58,694 nt of DNA from Actinomycetota bacterium. GTDB lineage: Bacteria; Actinomycetota; Humimicrobiia; Hakubellales; JAMDDV01. The DNA lies in NCBI GenBank assembly GCA_023488455.1, contig JAMDDV010000032.1, forward strand, positions 1-58,694. The letters run 5' to 3'. Position 1 is the stretch's first letter. Every line of letters begins with the position of its first letter. The translations under genes were made by a program, and so were the position numbers. Below the pieces are notes generated by a model. It searched no databases. It worked only from the letters and a program-made list of their open reading frames with translations, and was not told the DNA's origin. Below, one piece after another: positions 8,954 through 16,959 of the stretch.

Positions 8954-9601
8954 ATGAAGAAGAAAGTAAAGATAATCACCGATTTCGATAACACGCTGTC
9001 TACTGTTGACCTTATTGATAAATTGATCGTAAAAATTTACGGGGAAATGGGGAAAGAGATCGTGTCCAGTTGGGAGGATATGAAGATCGGTGCTGTTCTT
9101 GCTCACAAACAGATGGCTGAAAGCCAGAAGCTGACGGATAAACTGATTAGAGAAACTGCAAAGGACGTTTTTCTTGAGAAAGGAATTCATGAATTAAGGG
9201 ATTATTGCAGAGAAAATGATATCGAGCTTATTGTCGTCAGCGATGGGTTTGATGTTTATATTGATGATCTGCTTTCCAGAAATAATCTGTCAGATCTGCC
9301 CGTGTATTGCAATGAGGTAGTTTTCAGAAACGGACGCATAGAGATAAGGCACCCTTTTAGAAGCAGCGAATGCGACTTTTGTGGTCACTGCAAGGACAAG
9401 ATCATGGAGGTATTGGTGAAAGAAGGGGATTACGTTATTTATGTGGGAGACGGAAATTCGGATTTTTGTGCAGCAATGAAAGCAGATGTTGTTTTCGCGA
9501 AGAACGACCTTCTGGAGTTCTGCGAGAAAAGAAATTTGCCCTATTTTGAATTTCGTGATTTTTTTGATGTTCTTAACTTTTTGAAGAAATCCAACGTATA
9601 A
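8954..9601 (+). CDS. MtnX-like HAD-IB phosphatase
   Basis: 215 residues. Seen: motif I DFDNTLST near residue 11, VVSDGFD for motif II, and the metal motif GDGNSDFCAA near the C-terminus, matching the MtnX/phosphoserine-phosphatase-like HAD-IB group. MtnX dephosphorylates a methylthiopentenyl phosphate in methionine salvage, but no other salvage gene is present, so the substrate is open. CDFCGHCK adds a cysteine cluster in the middle that is frequent in this subgroup. The 194-base gap upstream holds no gene. It is followed after 35 bases by the dehydrogenase gene and is probably co-transcribed with it. Confidence 0.78.
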   Translation: MKKKVKIITDFDNTLSTVDLIDKLIVKIYGEMGKEIVSSWEDMKIGAVLAHKQMAESQKLTDKLIRETAKDVFLEKGIHELRDYCRENDIELIVVSDGFDVYIDDLLSRNNLSDLPVYCNEVVFRNGRIEIRHPFRSSECDFCGHCKDKIMEVLVKEGDYVIYVGDGNSDFCAAMKADVVFAKNDLLEFCEKRNLPYFEFRDFFDVLNFLKKSNV

Positions 9602-9636
9602 AACTAAAATATGTCTGAGAATCTTATGGAGGGGCT

Positions 9637-10926
9637 TTGTTTTCGCTAAAAAATACACTTAAAGAATGGGAAGAGCAGGGTAAGGAAATAAACATTGGGT
9701 TGATCGGTGCAGGACGGATGGGCACGGGACTTGCGGTCGTGTTATCGAAGATTCCGGCCATGAACCTTCGTTTTGTGGTTGATTTAGCAATTGATAGAGC
9801 TGCAGATGCTCTGATTGCATCAGGTGTGAGTAGGCAAGACATAATCAACGTTGATGAGGGTATGGGTAACATAGATTTAGATAAAAAAAAGTTTATTTCC
9901 ATGGATTACAGGCAGATATGTAACTTCAAGGGAATCGACATGATCGTGGATGCTACGGGTGATCCAGAAGCAGGCGCGGAGATATCCCTTGAGACTTTTA
10001 AATGTGGCAAAGACCTGGTGATGCTGAATATCGAGGCAGATGCAACCGTTGGCCCATGGCTAAAGAAGTTGGCTGCTGATTACGGCATCCTCTACACGGT
10101 TACTTCTGGGGATGAGCCAGGGGCGATAATGGAGATTTATAACTTCATGGACCTTCTTGGATTTGAGGTAATCGCTGCTGGGAAGGGGAAAAATAATGTG
10201 CTTGACAGGAGGGCAACACCGGATTCAGTCGCTGAGTTCGCAAAAAAGCAGGCTATAAACCCCCGGCTAATCTGTGCATTCATTGATGGTTCCAAGTCGA
10301 TGGTAGAGATGACAGTACTCTCGAACGCTACCGGGCTTGTCCCTGATGTGAGAGGCATGCATACTCCAAATGCCAATGTTAAAGACCTGGCAAATATTTT
10401 CAGGCTTAAGGAAGATGGTGGTATTTTAAGCAGGGAAGGAGTTGTTGATTTTGTCATAGGAGATGTCGCGCCTGGTGTTTTCATGGTGGTGCGTCATGAT
10501 GAAAAAATCGTTACCGAAGATTTGATTTATTTAAAATTAGGTGAAGGCCCTGTCTTTACTATTTACAGACCTTATCATCTGGCAAATATTGAAACTCCAA
10601 CCTCCATGGCCTACGCAGCCATATATAGAAAGCCGATCCTCGTGGCAGAGGGAAAGCCATATAGTGAGGCGGTCACGGTTGCTAAACGAGATATCAGGAC
10701 AGGCGAGATGCTGGATGGTATTGGAGGATTTACGGTTTATGGCTCAATCGATGAATATGATACGTGTAGAAGGGAAAACCTTTTGCCGCTTGGCCTTGCT
10801 TTTGATGCCAGAGTTAAAAAAGATATCAGAAAAGACGAATTTATAACTTACGATATGGTTGAATTAAAAGACACCCTGCTACTTGATTTTCGTCGTAAAC
10901 AGGATCAGTTGTATTCTATTCGTTAA
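9637..10926 (+). CDS. Homoserine-dehydrogenase-like NAD(P)-dependent oxidoreductase with SAF domain
   Basis: 429 residues. Seen: Rossmann motif GLIGAGRMGTG at about residue 21, a conserved VDATGDPEAGA stretch, and a C-terminal SAF-type domain beginning near KRDIRTGEMLDGIGG. This is the architecture of COG4091 predicted homoserine-dehydrogenase-like enzymes, for which I know no settled substrate. TTG start with AGGGGC-type SD upstream (ATGGAGGGGC). The neighbours, a HAD phosphatase before and lipoamide dehydrogenase 15 bases after, suggest a small catabolic or cofactor-linked operon. It is not the catalytic core of a normal threonine-pathway homoserine dehydrogenase, as the ACT domain is absent. 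Confidence 0.78.
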   Translation: MFSLKNTLKEWEEQGKEINIGLIGAGRMGTGLAVVLSKIPAMNLRFVVDLAIDRAADALIASGVSRQDIINVDEGMGNIDLDKKKFISMDYRQICNFKGIDMIVDATGDPEAGAEISLETFKCGKDLVMLNIEADATVGPWLKKLAADYGILYTVTSGDEPGAIMEIYNFMDLLGFEVIAAGKGKNNVLDRRATPDSVAEFAKKQAINPRLICAFIDGSKSMVEMTVLSNATGLVPDVRGMHTPNANVKDLANIFRLKEDGGILSREGVVDFVIGDVAPGVFMVVRHDEKIVTEDLIYLKLGEGPVFTIYRPYHLANIETPTSMAYAAIYRKPILVAEGKPYSEAVTVAKRDIRTGEMLDGIGGFTVYGSIDEYDTCRRENLLPLGLAFDARVKKDIRKDEFITYDMVELKDTLLLDFRRKQDQLYSIR

Positions 10927-10941
10927 TGAAAGGAATTTGCA

Positions 10942-12345
10942 TTGGACAGGTATGAGCTAATAATACTGGGCGGAGGACCAGGTGGTTATGTGGCGGCTAT
11001 CAGGGCGGCACAACTTGGTAAGCGGGTCGCGATAGTCGAGAAGGATAGATTTGGTGGAGTATGTTTAAATCGTGGATGTATTCCAACAAAGGCGATGCTT
11101 GCGTCCTCTCATCTTTTCGACCTGATCAAAAGGTCACAGGAGTTCGGAATAAAAGTTGATTCTTGTTCGCTTGACCTCGTTAGACTCATGGAAAGAAAGG
11201 AGAAGGTTGTATCCACTCTGCGCAAAGGGGTTGAATTTCTGCTGAAAAGCAACAACGTGGATATGTATAGAGGTTTTGGAAAACTGATATCTGACAACAG
11301 GGTTGAAATAGCAGGTGATGAGGCTGCTCAGATTCTCGAGGGAGCTTTTATTCTCATCGCCACTGGGTCTGAAGCCCTTGTGCCATCAGCCTTTGCATAT
11401 GATAAGAACGTCGTGATCACGAGCGATGAAGCACTTGAGATGAAGGATATACCGCGTTCTGTGGTCGTGGTTGGTGGATCGGCTGTAGGCCTGGAATTCG
11501 CCACTATTTACAATATATTCGGTGCTAATGTAACTCTGGTTGAGATGCTGCCGCAGATCGCCCCAACTGAGGATTTAGAGATTTCCGATGCGCTTTTAAA
11601 AAGCATGAAGAAGAGGGGGATCGATATCAAGACCTCCACGAAGGTATTGAGCGCGAAGGCTATAGGATCAGCAGCTGAAGTCGAAATTGAATCAGCAGGC
11701 GTAAAGCAGAAATTAAAAGCTGATGTGGTCCTGGTTGCCGTCGGTAGGAAACCGAATACACAGGGGATCAGTGCCGAGGAGATCGGTCTTGAATTGGAGA
11801 GGGGCTTTATTAAGGTTGATGAACGATTTAGGACATCGAGGCCGAATGTTTACGCCATCGGAGACGTCATTGGTGGGATGATGCTTGCACATATCGCCTC
11901 CCATGAAGGCATGGCTGCGGTTGAAAATATGTTTGGCGAATCGAAATCAATTGATTATTCAAATGCTCCTTCATGTATTTACACCGACCCCGAGATAGCA
12001 AGCGTAGGGCTTTCTGAACAAAAAAGCAAGGAGATGGGATACGATTATAAGGTGGGAAAATTTCCTTTCTCTGCAAACGGCAAAGCACTAGGCGATGGGG
12101 AGAGAGAAGGATTTGTGAAGGTCATTTCGGATGCGAGATATGGCGAAATACTCGGGGTACATATATTTGGGGCACATGCCTCAGCCCTTCTGCATGAGGC
12201 AGTTGTCGCCAAGGCAGCTGAGTTGACGGTAGATTCAGTTTCGCACGTTATTCATATCCATCCAAGCTTGAGCGAAACTGTTATGGAAGCATTTATGGAC
12301 GTGTACGGAATTTCAATACATAATCCAGGAAAAGGTGGTGCTTGA
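10942..12345 (+). CDS. lpdA: Dihydrolipoyl dehydrogenase (E3)
   Basis: 467 residues, normal for E3, which reoxidises dihydrolipoyl groups of 2-oxoacid dehydrogenase or glycine-cleavage complexes with NAD+. Seen: FAD motif GGGPGG at 10-14, redox disulfide C41/C46 in CLNRGCIPTK, NAD motif VVGGSAVGLEFA, YAIGDVIGG and the C-terminal dimer-interface catalytic pair in HIHPSLSET. TTG start behind AAAGGAA. No E1/E2 or glycine-cleavage gene is in the window, but lipB lies less than 400 bases downstream on the other strand, which supports lipoylated enzymes elsewhere in the genome. The stop overlaps the next small gene. Confidence 0.94.
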   Translation: MDRYELIILGGGPGGYVAAIRAAQLGKRVAIVEKDRFGGVCLNRGCIPTKAMLASSHLFDLIKRSQEFGIKVDSCSLDLVRLMERKEKVVSTLRKGVEFLLKSNNVDMYRGFGKLISDNRVEIAGDEAAQILEGAFILIATGSEALVPSAFAYDKNVVITSDEALEMKDIPRSVVVVGGSAVGLEFATIYNIFGANVTLVEMLPQIAPTEDLEISDALLKSMKKRGIDIKTSTKVLSAKAIGSAAEVEIESAGVKQKLKADVVLVAVGRKPNTQGISAEEIGLELERGFIKVDERFRTSRPNVYAIGDVIGGMMLAHIASHEGMAAVENMFGESKSIDYSNAPSCIYTDPEIASVGLSEQKSKEMGYDYKVGKFPFSANGKALGDGEREGFVKVISDARYGEILGVHIFGAHASALLHEAVVAKAAELTVDSVSHVIHIHPSLSETVMEAFMDVYGISIHNPGKGGA

Positions 12346-12664
12346 GGTGGTCGATGAATATAAGACCGTGCTTTTGTGTCTGCAGTGCGGCGAAGAGACA
12401 GAGCATGAAGTTACCTACTATAAGGATCTAATACAATCGGTCAGGTGCTTGAAATGTGATTATAAGGTTGATATTAACCGAAAGTGGCTTGAGGAGGTAT
12501 TTTCAGAAAATTTCATAGATCGTGTCCTTTCTGCTCCGCATCAGATGACCGATGCGGTGAAAAAAGCCTTCGCATTACTTTTGCCTTTTGTGCCCAAGCG
12601 GTTGATTACTGAGCCGTATAAGGTCGCCAAAGAGATACTTGATGTTTTAACGAGAGATAGGTAG
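12335..12664 (+). CDS. Small zinc-ribbon-like hypothetical protein
   Basis: 109 residues from GTG at 12335; an alternative GTG at 12347 is equally plausible. Seen: a paired CxxC arrangement, LCLQCGEE and VRCLKCDYK, spaced like a small zinc ribbon, then a helical C-terminal half with no cysteine. I do not recognise a named family. It overlaps the end of lpdA by 11 bases in another frame, so translational coupling to lpdA is likely. Possible roles include a small regulator or metal-binding accessory protein; nothing in the sequence decides. Confidence 0.65.
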   Translation: MVLEVVDEYKTVLLCLQCGEETEHEVTYYKDLIQSVRCLKCDYKVDINRKWLEEVFSENFIDRVLSAPHQMTDAVKKAFALLLPFVPKRLITEPYKVAKEILDVLTRDR

Positions 12665-12666
12665 TG

Positions 12667-12691
12667 GTGGCCGTTATTATTAAACGGTTAC
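12667..12691. other. Hairpin between convergent genes
   Basis: GTGGCCGTT and AACGGTTAC form a 9-base-pair stem (two G-U pairs) with a 7-base loop, immediately after the small zinc-ribbon gene and before the end of lipB. There is no T tract on the plus strand, so a terminator role is only tentative. Confidence 0.3.
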
Positions 12692-12711
12692 CAGAGGCGC
12701 CGGGGTTTTGC

Positions 12712-13392
12712 TCACAGAAGGCTGAACGATTTTTTTGTGATCTCCTTTAGGACCTGCATATCCACGTTGCTGCCAGTTATCTTTTGGATGGAGGTCATCT
12801 TAACACCACTTAAACCGCATGGGATTATAAGATCGAAGTGGCTGAGGTTTGTGTTTGCGTTCAGTGCGAAACCGTGGTGAGTGATCCATTTTGTAATCCT
12901 GACTCCAATTGAGGCTATCTTTTCTTCTCTAACCCATACACCGTGCAAACCTGGTTTGGTGGTTGCCTGAATTCCGTATTCCAGACAGATGTTTATTATT
13001 ATCTCCTCAAGCCTGCTTATATACCACCTTACATCGGTTCGATAATTTTTTAGATTTATTATCGGGTAGCAGACGAGTTGTCCAGGTCCGTGATATGTAA
13101 TGTCTCCGCCTCTGTCGGTCTGGGATATACTTACCCCGTTTTTTACCAACTCTCCCTGTTCTACCAGCAGGTTGAGCTCGCTATTCTTATTACTACCAAG
13201 CGTTATCACGGGGAAGTGCTCAACGAAGATTATGTAGTCGGTGGATTCTCCATCAGCCTTCTTCTGCACAAGGCTTTTCTGAAAGGCCAGTGCTTCATCG
13301 TATTCCATTAGATTCAGATCAATAAAGTTGAAATCTCTCATCAAGCCATCCATTTTAGCAGAAAGGGAGTTCGGAATCTTTGTATATTGCAT
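12712..13392 (-). CDS. lipB: Octanoyltransferase LipB
   Basis: LipB moves octanoate from acyl carrier protein to lipoyl-dependent enzymes. Seen: the invariant RGGDITYHGPGQLV block, the catalytic lysine region EKIASIGVRIT, THHGFALN and the catalytic cysteine in IIPCGLSG. 226 residues from the first ATG; internal ATGs at 13353 and 13341 (MRDFNFIDL) match the usual N-terminus better, and none has a strong SD. lipA is not in the window. The reverse-strand location next to lpdA is not an operon but fits a shared need for lipoylated complexes. Confidence 0.93.
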   Translation of the reverse strand: MQYTKIPNSLSAKMDGLMRDFNFIDLNLMEYDEALAFQKSLVQKKADGESTDYIIFVEHFPVITLGSNKNSELNLLVEQGELVKNGVSISQTDRGGDITYHGPGQLVCYPIINLKNYRTDVRWYISRLEEIIINICLEYGIQATTKPGLHGVWVREEKIASIGVRITKWITHHGFALNANTNLSHFDLIIPCGLSGVKMTSIQKITGSNVDMQVLKEITKKSFSLL

Positions 13393-13418
13393 AAATATAT
13401 ATTTATGCTAATATATAA

Positions 13419-15005
13419 ATGATTTTATTGAGGGCAGAATTTCTTTTTTTGGCCTTTATTCTTTTATTGAATCCTGCTTTAAATCAGGCTCACACGGATG
13501 AAGATGCCTCCTTTGAGCTGCCGGTTGAAGGAGACATGATAACTGACTACATGCAGAAGTACTGGCTTGATATTAATGAATCCAATTTTCACTGTGGTAT
13601 AGATATAGAAGCAGAGGAGGGTACTTCGATAAAATCTGCAGGCGACGGAGTGGTCAGCTTTGTTGGATGGACTCCAGCTGGGGAGAAGACGGTTGCCGTC
13701 GTGCACAAAAACGGCATCAGAACGACTTACCTGAATTTTGCAAAGGTATTCGTGGTCGTTGGCCAGCATGTGTTAAGGGGCCAGACGCTGGGGATTATTG
13801 GTGAGAGCAAAGATCCCTCCAGTGAAGTTAATCACCTTCATTTCGGAGCTATATATCATGGTCACTATATAGACCCGAAGCTACTTTTCATGCTTGATAT
13901 CAATGATATAACCGGCTTGATCAATCTCACGGAAGAGCTTGATACTGGTAAGGATGTTTCGCAGGGACAGTTATCTCAACACTCATTTGGCTCCCAGGTT
14001 TTTGGCTTTGCGGATTCAGAGATATTCGATAAGAGCACCTTTGTTAATTATCTGAGGGAAGAATATCCAAAGCTAACTCAAGCGTATCACTGGTACTGGG
14101 ATGGGGATGTGCTTTCGGTTGAGAGCAAAGAGGAGAGGACAAGCTATTTTGATGACAAGAAAATTGTGTTTGTATCTGGGCTGGGGTCAAGCTCTGATGA
14201 GAGCTCGATAATTAAGCTAAAGGATAAGATGGCAGAACAGTTTGGGTTGGAAGAGGATCAGATGTTTCTATTTTCATATGACTATCCCAATGCTGAATTC
14301 AAATCTCATAATACGACAAAAGATTTGAACGAGTCCGCATACAATTTAAAAGATTATCTTGAGGACATAAGAAAGCAGACCGGAATGCAGGAGGATGAAA
14401 AGTTCATAATCATAGCGCACAGCCAGGGTGGCCAGGTGATCAGGCAGTATATGATAAATAACACAGAATCGGCAGAAAAGGAGCTGGATATATTTTTTTC
14501 GCTTGCCTCTCCAAATCATGGTGCCATAGGTGCGACATATGCACAGAAATATCATGAGCTTGGGCCAGGTGGTGAAATACTGTTCAAGGCGTTTTTCAAG
14601 GCAACATCAAGCCTGACGAAGGGGAAATGGCTTGATTTCGGGCCATTTGACCCATCCATTTTGCAGATGTCGGAAAACAGTGATCTGAACAGACAAGGTG
14701 GATTTGATGTCTCTGAGATAGACGTTGATACGGTCTCGATATCAGGAACAATAGATCCGGTGATCGTGTATCCCAGTGCTGTAATCGATGGTGCCACAAA
14801 TTATGCAGTTTCAGGCGGCCATCTTGGTGCTTGCTTTTCGGATGAGTCCGTGGACATCATAGAAAGGGAGGTTCGAGGAATCGAGCCAGTTAACATAAGG
14901 AACAAACAGCTTCTCCCAGCTATTGCTCAAGTTATTGGTGAGAACTTTATAGCACCTGCCGAAAGGACGTTTTTCGAATTTATTTATTATATATTGTTAA
15001 AGTGA
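13419..15005 (+). CDS. Secreted M23 peptidase-alpha/beta hydrolase fusion
   Basis: 528 residues. Seen: an N-terminal hydrophobic signal (about 1-24), then an M23/LytM metallopeptidase domain with H58 and D62 in HCGIDIE and H139/H141 in NHLHFG, the zinc and catalytic positions of the family. A second domain from about residue 245 starts with FVSGLGSSSDES and has the nucleophile elbow AHSQGG with S335 and LASPNHGA, as in PGAP1/lipase-type alpha/beta hydrolases. Inference: an extracytoplasmic enzyme cutting peptidoglycan cross-links and an ester or lipid. Both active sites look complete. The gene diverges from lipB with only 26 AT-rich bases between starts. Confidence 0.85.
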   Translation: MILLRAEFLFLAFILLLNPALNQAHTDEDASFELPVEGDMITDYMQKYWLDINESNFHCGIDIEAEEGTSIKSAGDGVVSFVGWTPAGEKTVAVVHKNGIRTTYLNFAKVFVVVGQHVLRGQTLGIIGESKDPSSEVNHLHFGAIYHGHYIDPKLLFMLDINDITGLINLTEELDTGKDVSQGQLSQHSFGSQVFGFADSEIFDKSTFVNYLREEYPKLTQAYHWYWDGDVLSVESKEERTSYFDDKKIVFVSGLGSSSDESSIIKLKDKMAEQFGLEEDQMFLFSYDYPNAEFKSHNTTKDLNESAYNLKDYLEDIRKQTGMQEDEKFIIIAHSQGGQVIRQYMINNTESAEKELDIFFSLASPNHGAIGATYAQKYHELGPGGEILFKAFFKATSSLTKGKWLDFGPFDPSILQMSENSDLNRQGGFDVSEIDVDTVSISGTIDPVIVYPSAVIDGATNYAVSGGHLGACFSDESVDIIEREVRGIEPVNIRNKQLLPAIAQVIGENFIAPAERTFFEFIYYILLK

Positions 15006-15021
15006 TCTTGAAACTGTCAAA

Positions 15022-15723
15022 ATGATGGTATTATTTGTCATTATGAATTTTTATAGATTATTTAACTCAGTAGGATTTGCGGTCTGTCATCAGATAAAGC
15101 TAAGGAGTCTATCCTATGGCGGAGTTTACCTGCCTGTCTGCGCGAGGGATACGGGTATATACCTGGGTTTCTTCTTCACGTTTATGTATCTCTGGGCTAC
15201 CCACAGGAAGAAACAGAACGGTTTGCCTGGATTGTGGATATCTCTGGTTGCAATAATTTTCGTAATAATAATGGCAGTAGACGGGTTTACATCTTATATG
15301 GGAATTCGCGAAACGAACAATTACATTCGCTTGATAACCGGCTTGATCACGGGCATGTCACTTCCCATTTTCATCTTTCCGATCCTTAATTTTCAAGTCT
15401 GGGAGACATCAAAAGATGAACGAATATTAAGAGGGATTTGGAAAAGGGTTGGGTATTATCTTTTGCCAGCTGTGATGTTTTTAATATTGAACCTGAATAT
15501 ATCATTCTTCAAATTCATCCTCCCAGCTCTGGTGACATTTTCAATATATTTCTCCTTTGTGTCCGTGAGCCTGCTCGTCGTCACTCTGCTGCCGTGGTGG
15601 AACATGAAGGCAAGAGGAGTTAAGCAGATGATATTCCCTGTTCTGGTTTCCATGCTGCTGGGAGTTGGCGAGCTGTACGTCGCAGCCTACATAAAGATCC
15701 TGCTTAATAGATTAATAGGATAG
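15022..15723 (+). CDS. DUF2085 family membrane protein
   Basis: 233 residues, strongly hydrophobic, with about six membrane segments. Seen: the family block CHQ at C22 followed by RSLSYGGVYLPVCARDTG (C40), and GIYLGFFF. In most DUF2085 proteins I know the block reads CARCTG; here the second cysteine is replaced by Asp, which would alter any metal or disulfide role. No function is established for the family. It lies 16 bases after the M23/lipase gene and may be co-transcribed with it. It is followed by the tRNA cluster. Confidence 0.75.
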   Translation: MMVLFVIMNFYRLFNSVGFAVCHQIKLRSLSYGGVYLPVCARDTGIYLGFFFTFMYLWATHRKKQNGLPGLWISLVAIIFVIIMAVDGFTSYMGIRETNNYIRLITGLITGMSLPIFIFPILNFQVWETSKDERILRGIWKRVGYYLLPAVMFLILNLNISFFKFILPALVTFSIYFSFVSVSLLVVTLLPWWNMKARGVKQMIFPVLVSMLLGVGELYVAAYIKILLNRLIG

Positions 15724-15773
15724 ATAAACTTTACAGCCTGGCTTTTTAATTGATATGATAGAAAAGCAGCAGT

Positions 15774-15849
15774 GGGCCGCTAGCTCAGTTGGCAGAGCAT
15801 CGGACTTTTAATCCGAGGGTCGAAGGTTCGATTCCTTCGCGGCTCACCA
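15774..15849 (+). tRNA. tRNA-Lys (TTT)
   Basis: Full cloverleaf with acceptor GGGCCGC/GCGGCTC, anticodon loop CTTTTAA and encoded CCA. First of four clustered tRNAs. Confidence 0.97.
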
Positions 15850-15850
15850 C

Positions 15851-15923
15851 GCCCCCATCGTCTAGAGGCCTAGGACACGGCCCTTTCAAGGCCGCGACAG
15901 GGATTCGAATTCCCTTGGGGGCA
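15851..15923 (+). tRNA. tRNA-Glu (TTC)
   Basis: Acceptor GCCCCCA/TGGGGGC and anticodon loop CTTTCAA. Unlike its neighbours the 3' CCA is not encoded (A-C-C-G follows). Only one base separates it from tRNA-Lys. Confidence 0.96.
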
Positions 15924-15925
15924 CC

Positions 15926-16001
15926 GGGCGGATAGCTCAGCGGTAAGAGCGCCTGTCTTACACACAGGAGGTCACAGGTTCAAATCCTGTTTCGCCCACC
16001 A
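15926..16001 (+). tRNA. tRNA-Val (TAC)
   Basis: Acceptor GGGCGGA/TTCGCCC, anticodon loop CTTACAC and encoded CCA. It begins two bases after the tRNA-Glu discriminator. Confidence 0.97.
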
Positions 16002-16063
16002 TTTGAAAATTTTCAGAAGCGGTAGCCATTTTTGCAAACTTCTGGTTTAATATCATCTATGTA

Positions 16064-16142
16064 GGAGCCGTGGTGTAGCCTGGTTTAACACACATGCCTG
16101 TCACGCATGAGACCGCGGGTTCGAATCCCGTCGGCTCCGCCA
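16064..16142 (+). tRNA. tRNA-Asp (GTC)
   Basis: Acceptor GGAGCCG/CGGCTCC, anticodon loop CTGTCAC, discriminator G and encoded CCA. A 62-base gap separates it from tRNA-Val. Confidence 0.97.
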
Positions 16143-16186
16143 TTTTTAAGAATATGTTGGACACCAGCCTTTAATTGTGAGTCCAA

Positions 16187-16414
16187 ATGGATGGTGAAAT
16201 GAATCTTAAGAAAGATCCTAACCACATCAGGTATTTGGAAGTGCTTCGGAAAATGTCACCCGAAACAAAACTATTAAAAGCATTTGAGTTATCAGAATTC
16301 ACAAAGCAACTTTTTCTTCACGGGTTGCGCAAGAGGTATCCGAATTTACAAGACGAGGAAATTGATAAGATATTTTTAGAGCGCTTGGATAAATGTCACA
16401 ACAGGAATTATTAA
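16187..16414 (+). CDS. Small protein of a nucleotidyltransferase gene pair
   Basis: 75 residues from ATG 16187 (ATG 16199 is also possible). No catalytic motif; it is predicted mostly helical and charged, with a central LSEFTKQLFLHGLRKRYPNL stretch that resembles the small partner proteins found directly before predicted nucleotidyltransferases. It overlaps the following gene by 22 bases in another frame. The pair arrangement suggests a toxin-antitoxin-like or regulatory couple in which this would be the small partner, but I cannot assign a named family. It sits just after tRNA-Asp, a common landing zone for accessory genes. Confidence 0.7.
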   Translation: MDGEMNLKKDPNHIRYLEVLRKMSPETKLLKAFELSEFTKQLFLHGLRKRYPNLQDEEIDKIFLERLDKCHNRNY

Positions 16415-16959
16415 AAAGAGTTATTAAAGCGTTAGAGGGTATTGAAATAGAATATATGATAACAGGTTCTATAGTTTCAAGTCTTCAGGGCGAACCACGA
16501 TCGACTCATGATATAGATATAGTTGTTGCTATTCAAAAATCTGTAGTTAAAAAGTTGATAGAAGCCTTTCCGCCTTCTGAATTTTATTTGGATGAGAATG
16601 GTATTGTTAATGCAATAGATCAAAAAGGGATGTTTAATTTAATTGCTCTTAAAGAGGGAGGCAAAGTTGACTTCTGGGTTCTAAGGGATGACCCATTCGA
16701 TAGATCATGTTTTGCAAGGAAATGTGTTGAGGATGTTTTGGATATCCACATGTACGTTTCAAGTCCAGAGGACACAATTTTATCGAAGCTCAGATGGGCT
16801 AAACTTTCAGGTGGCAGCGAGAAACTGCTTACAGATGCCTTAAGAGTTTACGAAGTACAATTTGAAAAATTAGATATGAGTTATTTGGATCATTGGGCTA
16901 AACGACTAAGTGTAAAGACGATATTAAAGAAGTTGAAAGACAAGGCAGAAATAATATAA
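16393..16959 (+). CDS. Predicted nucleotidyltransferase (AbiEii/DUF6036-like)
   Basis: 188 residues. Seen: MITGSIVSSLQGEPRSTHDIDIVV, where GS and the DxD (DID) form the polymerase-beta nucleotidyltransferase signature, a later Asp in KVDFWVL as third carboxylate, and SPEDTILSKLRWAK, a conserved element of the AbiEii-type or DUF6036-like group. Such enzymes act as toxins or tRNA/protein modifiers in several two-gene systems. The start overlaps the preceding small gene and its TAA touches the ATG of the phosphomannomutase gene, so the pair is physically coupled to manB. Confidence 0.75.
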   Translation: MSQQELLKRVIKALEGIEIEYMITGSIVSSLQGEPRSTHDIDIVVAIQKSVVKKLIEAFPPSEFYLDENGIVNAIDQKGMFNLIALKEGGKVDFWVLRDDPFDRSCFARKCVEDVLDIHMYVSSPEDTILSKLRWAKLSGGSEKLLTDALRVYEVQFEKLDMSYLDHWAKRLSVKTILKKLKDKAEII

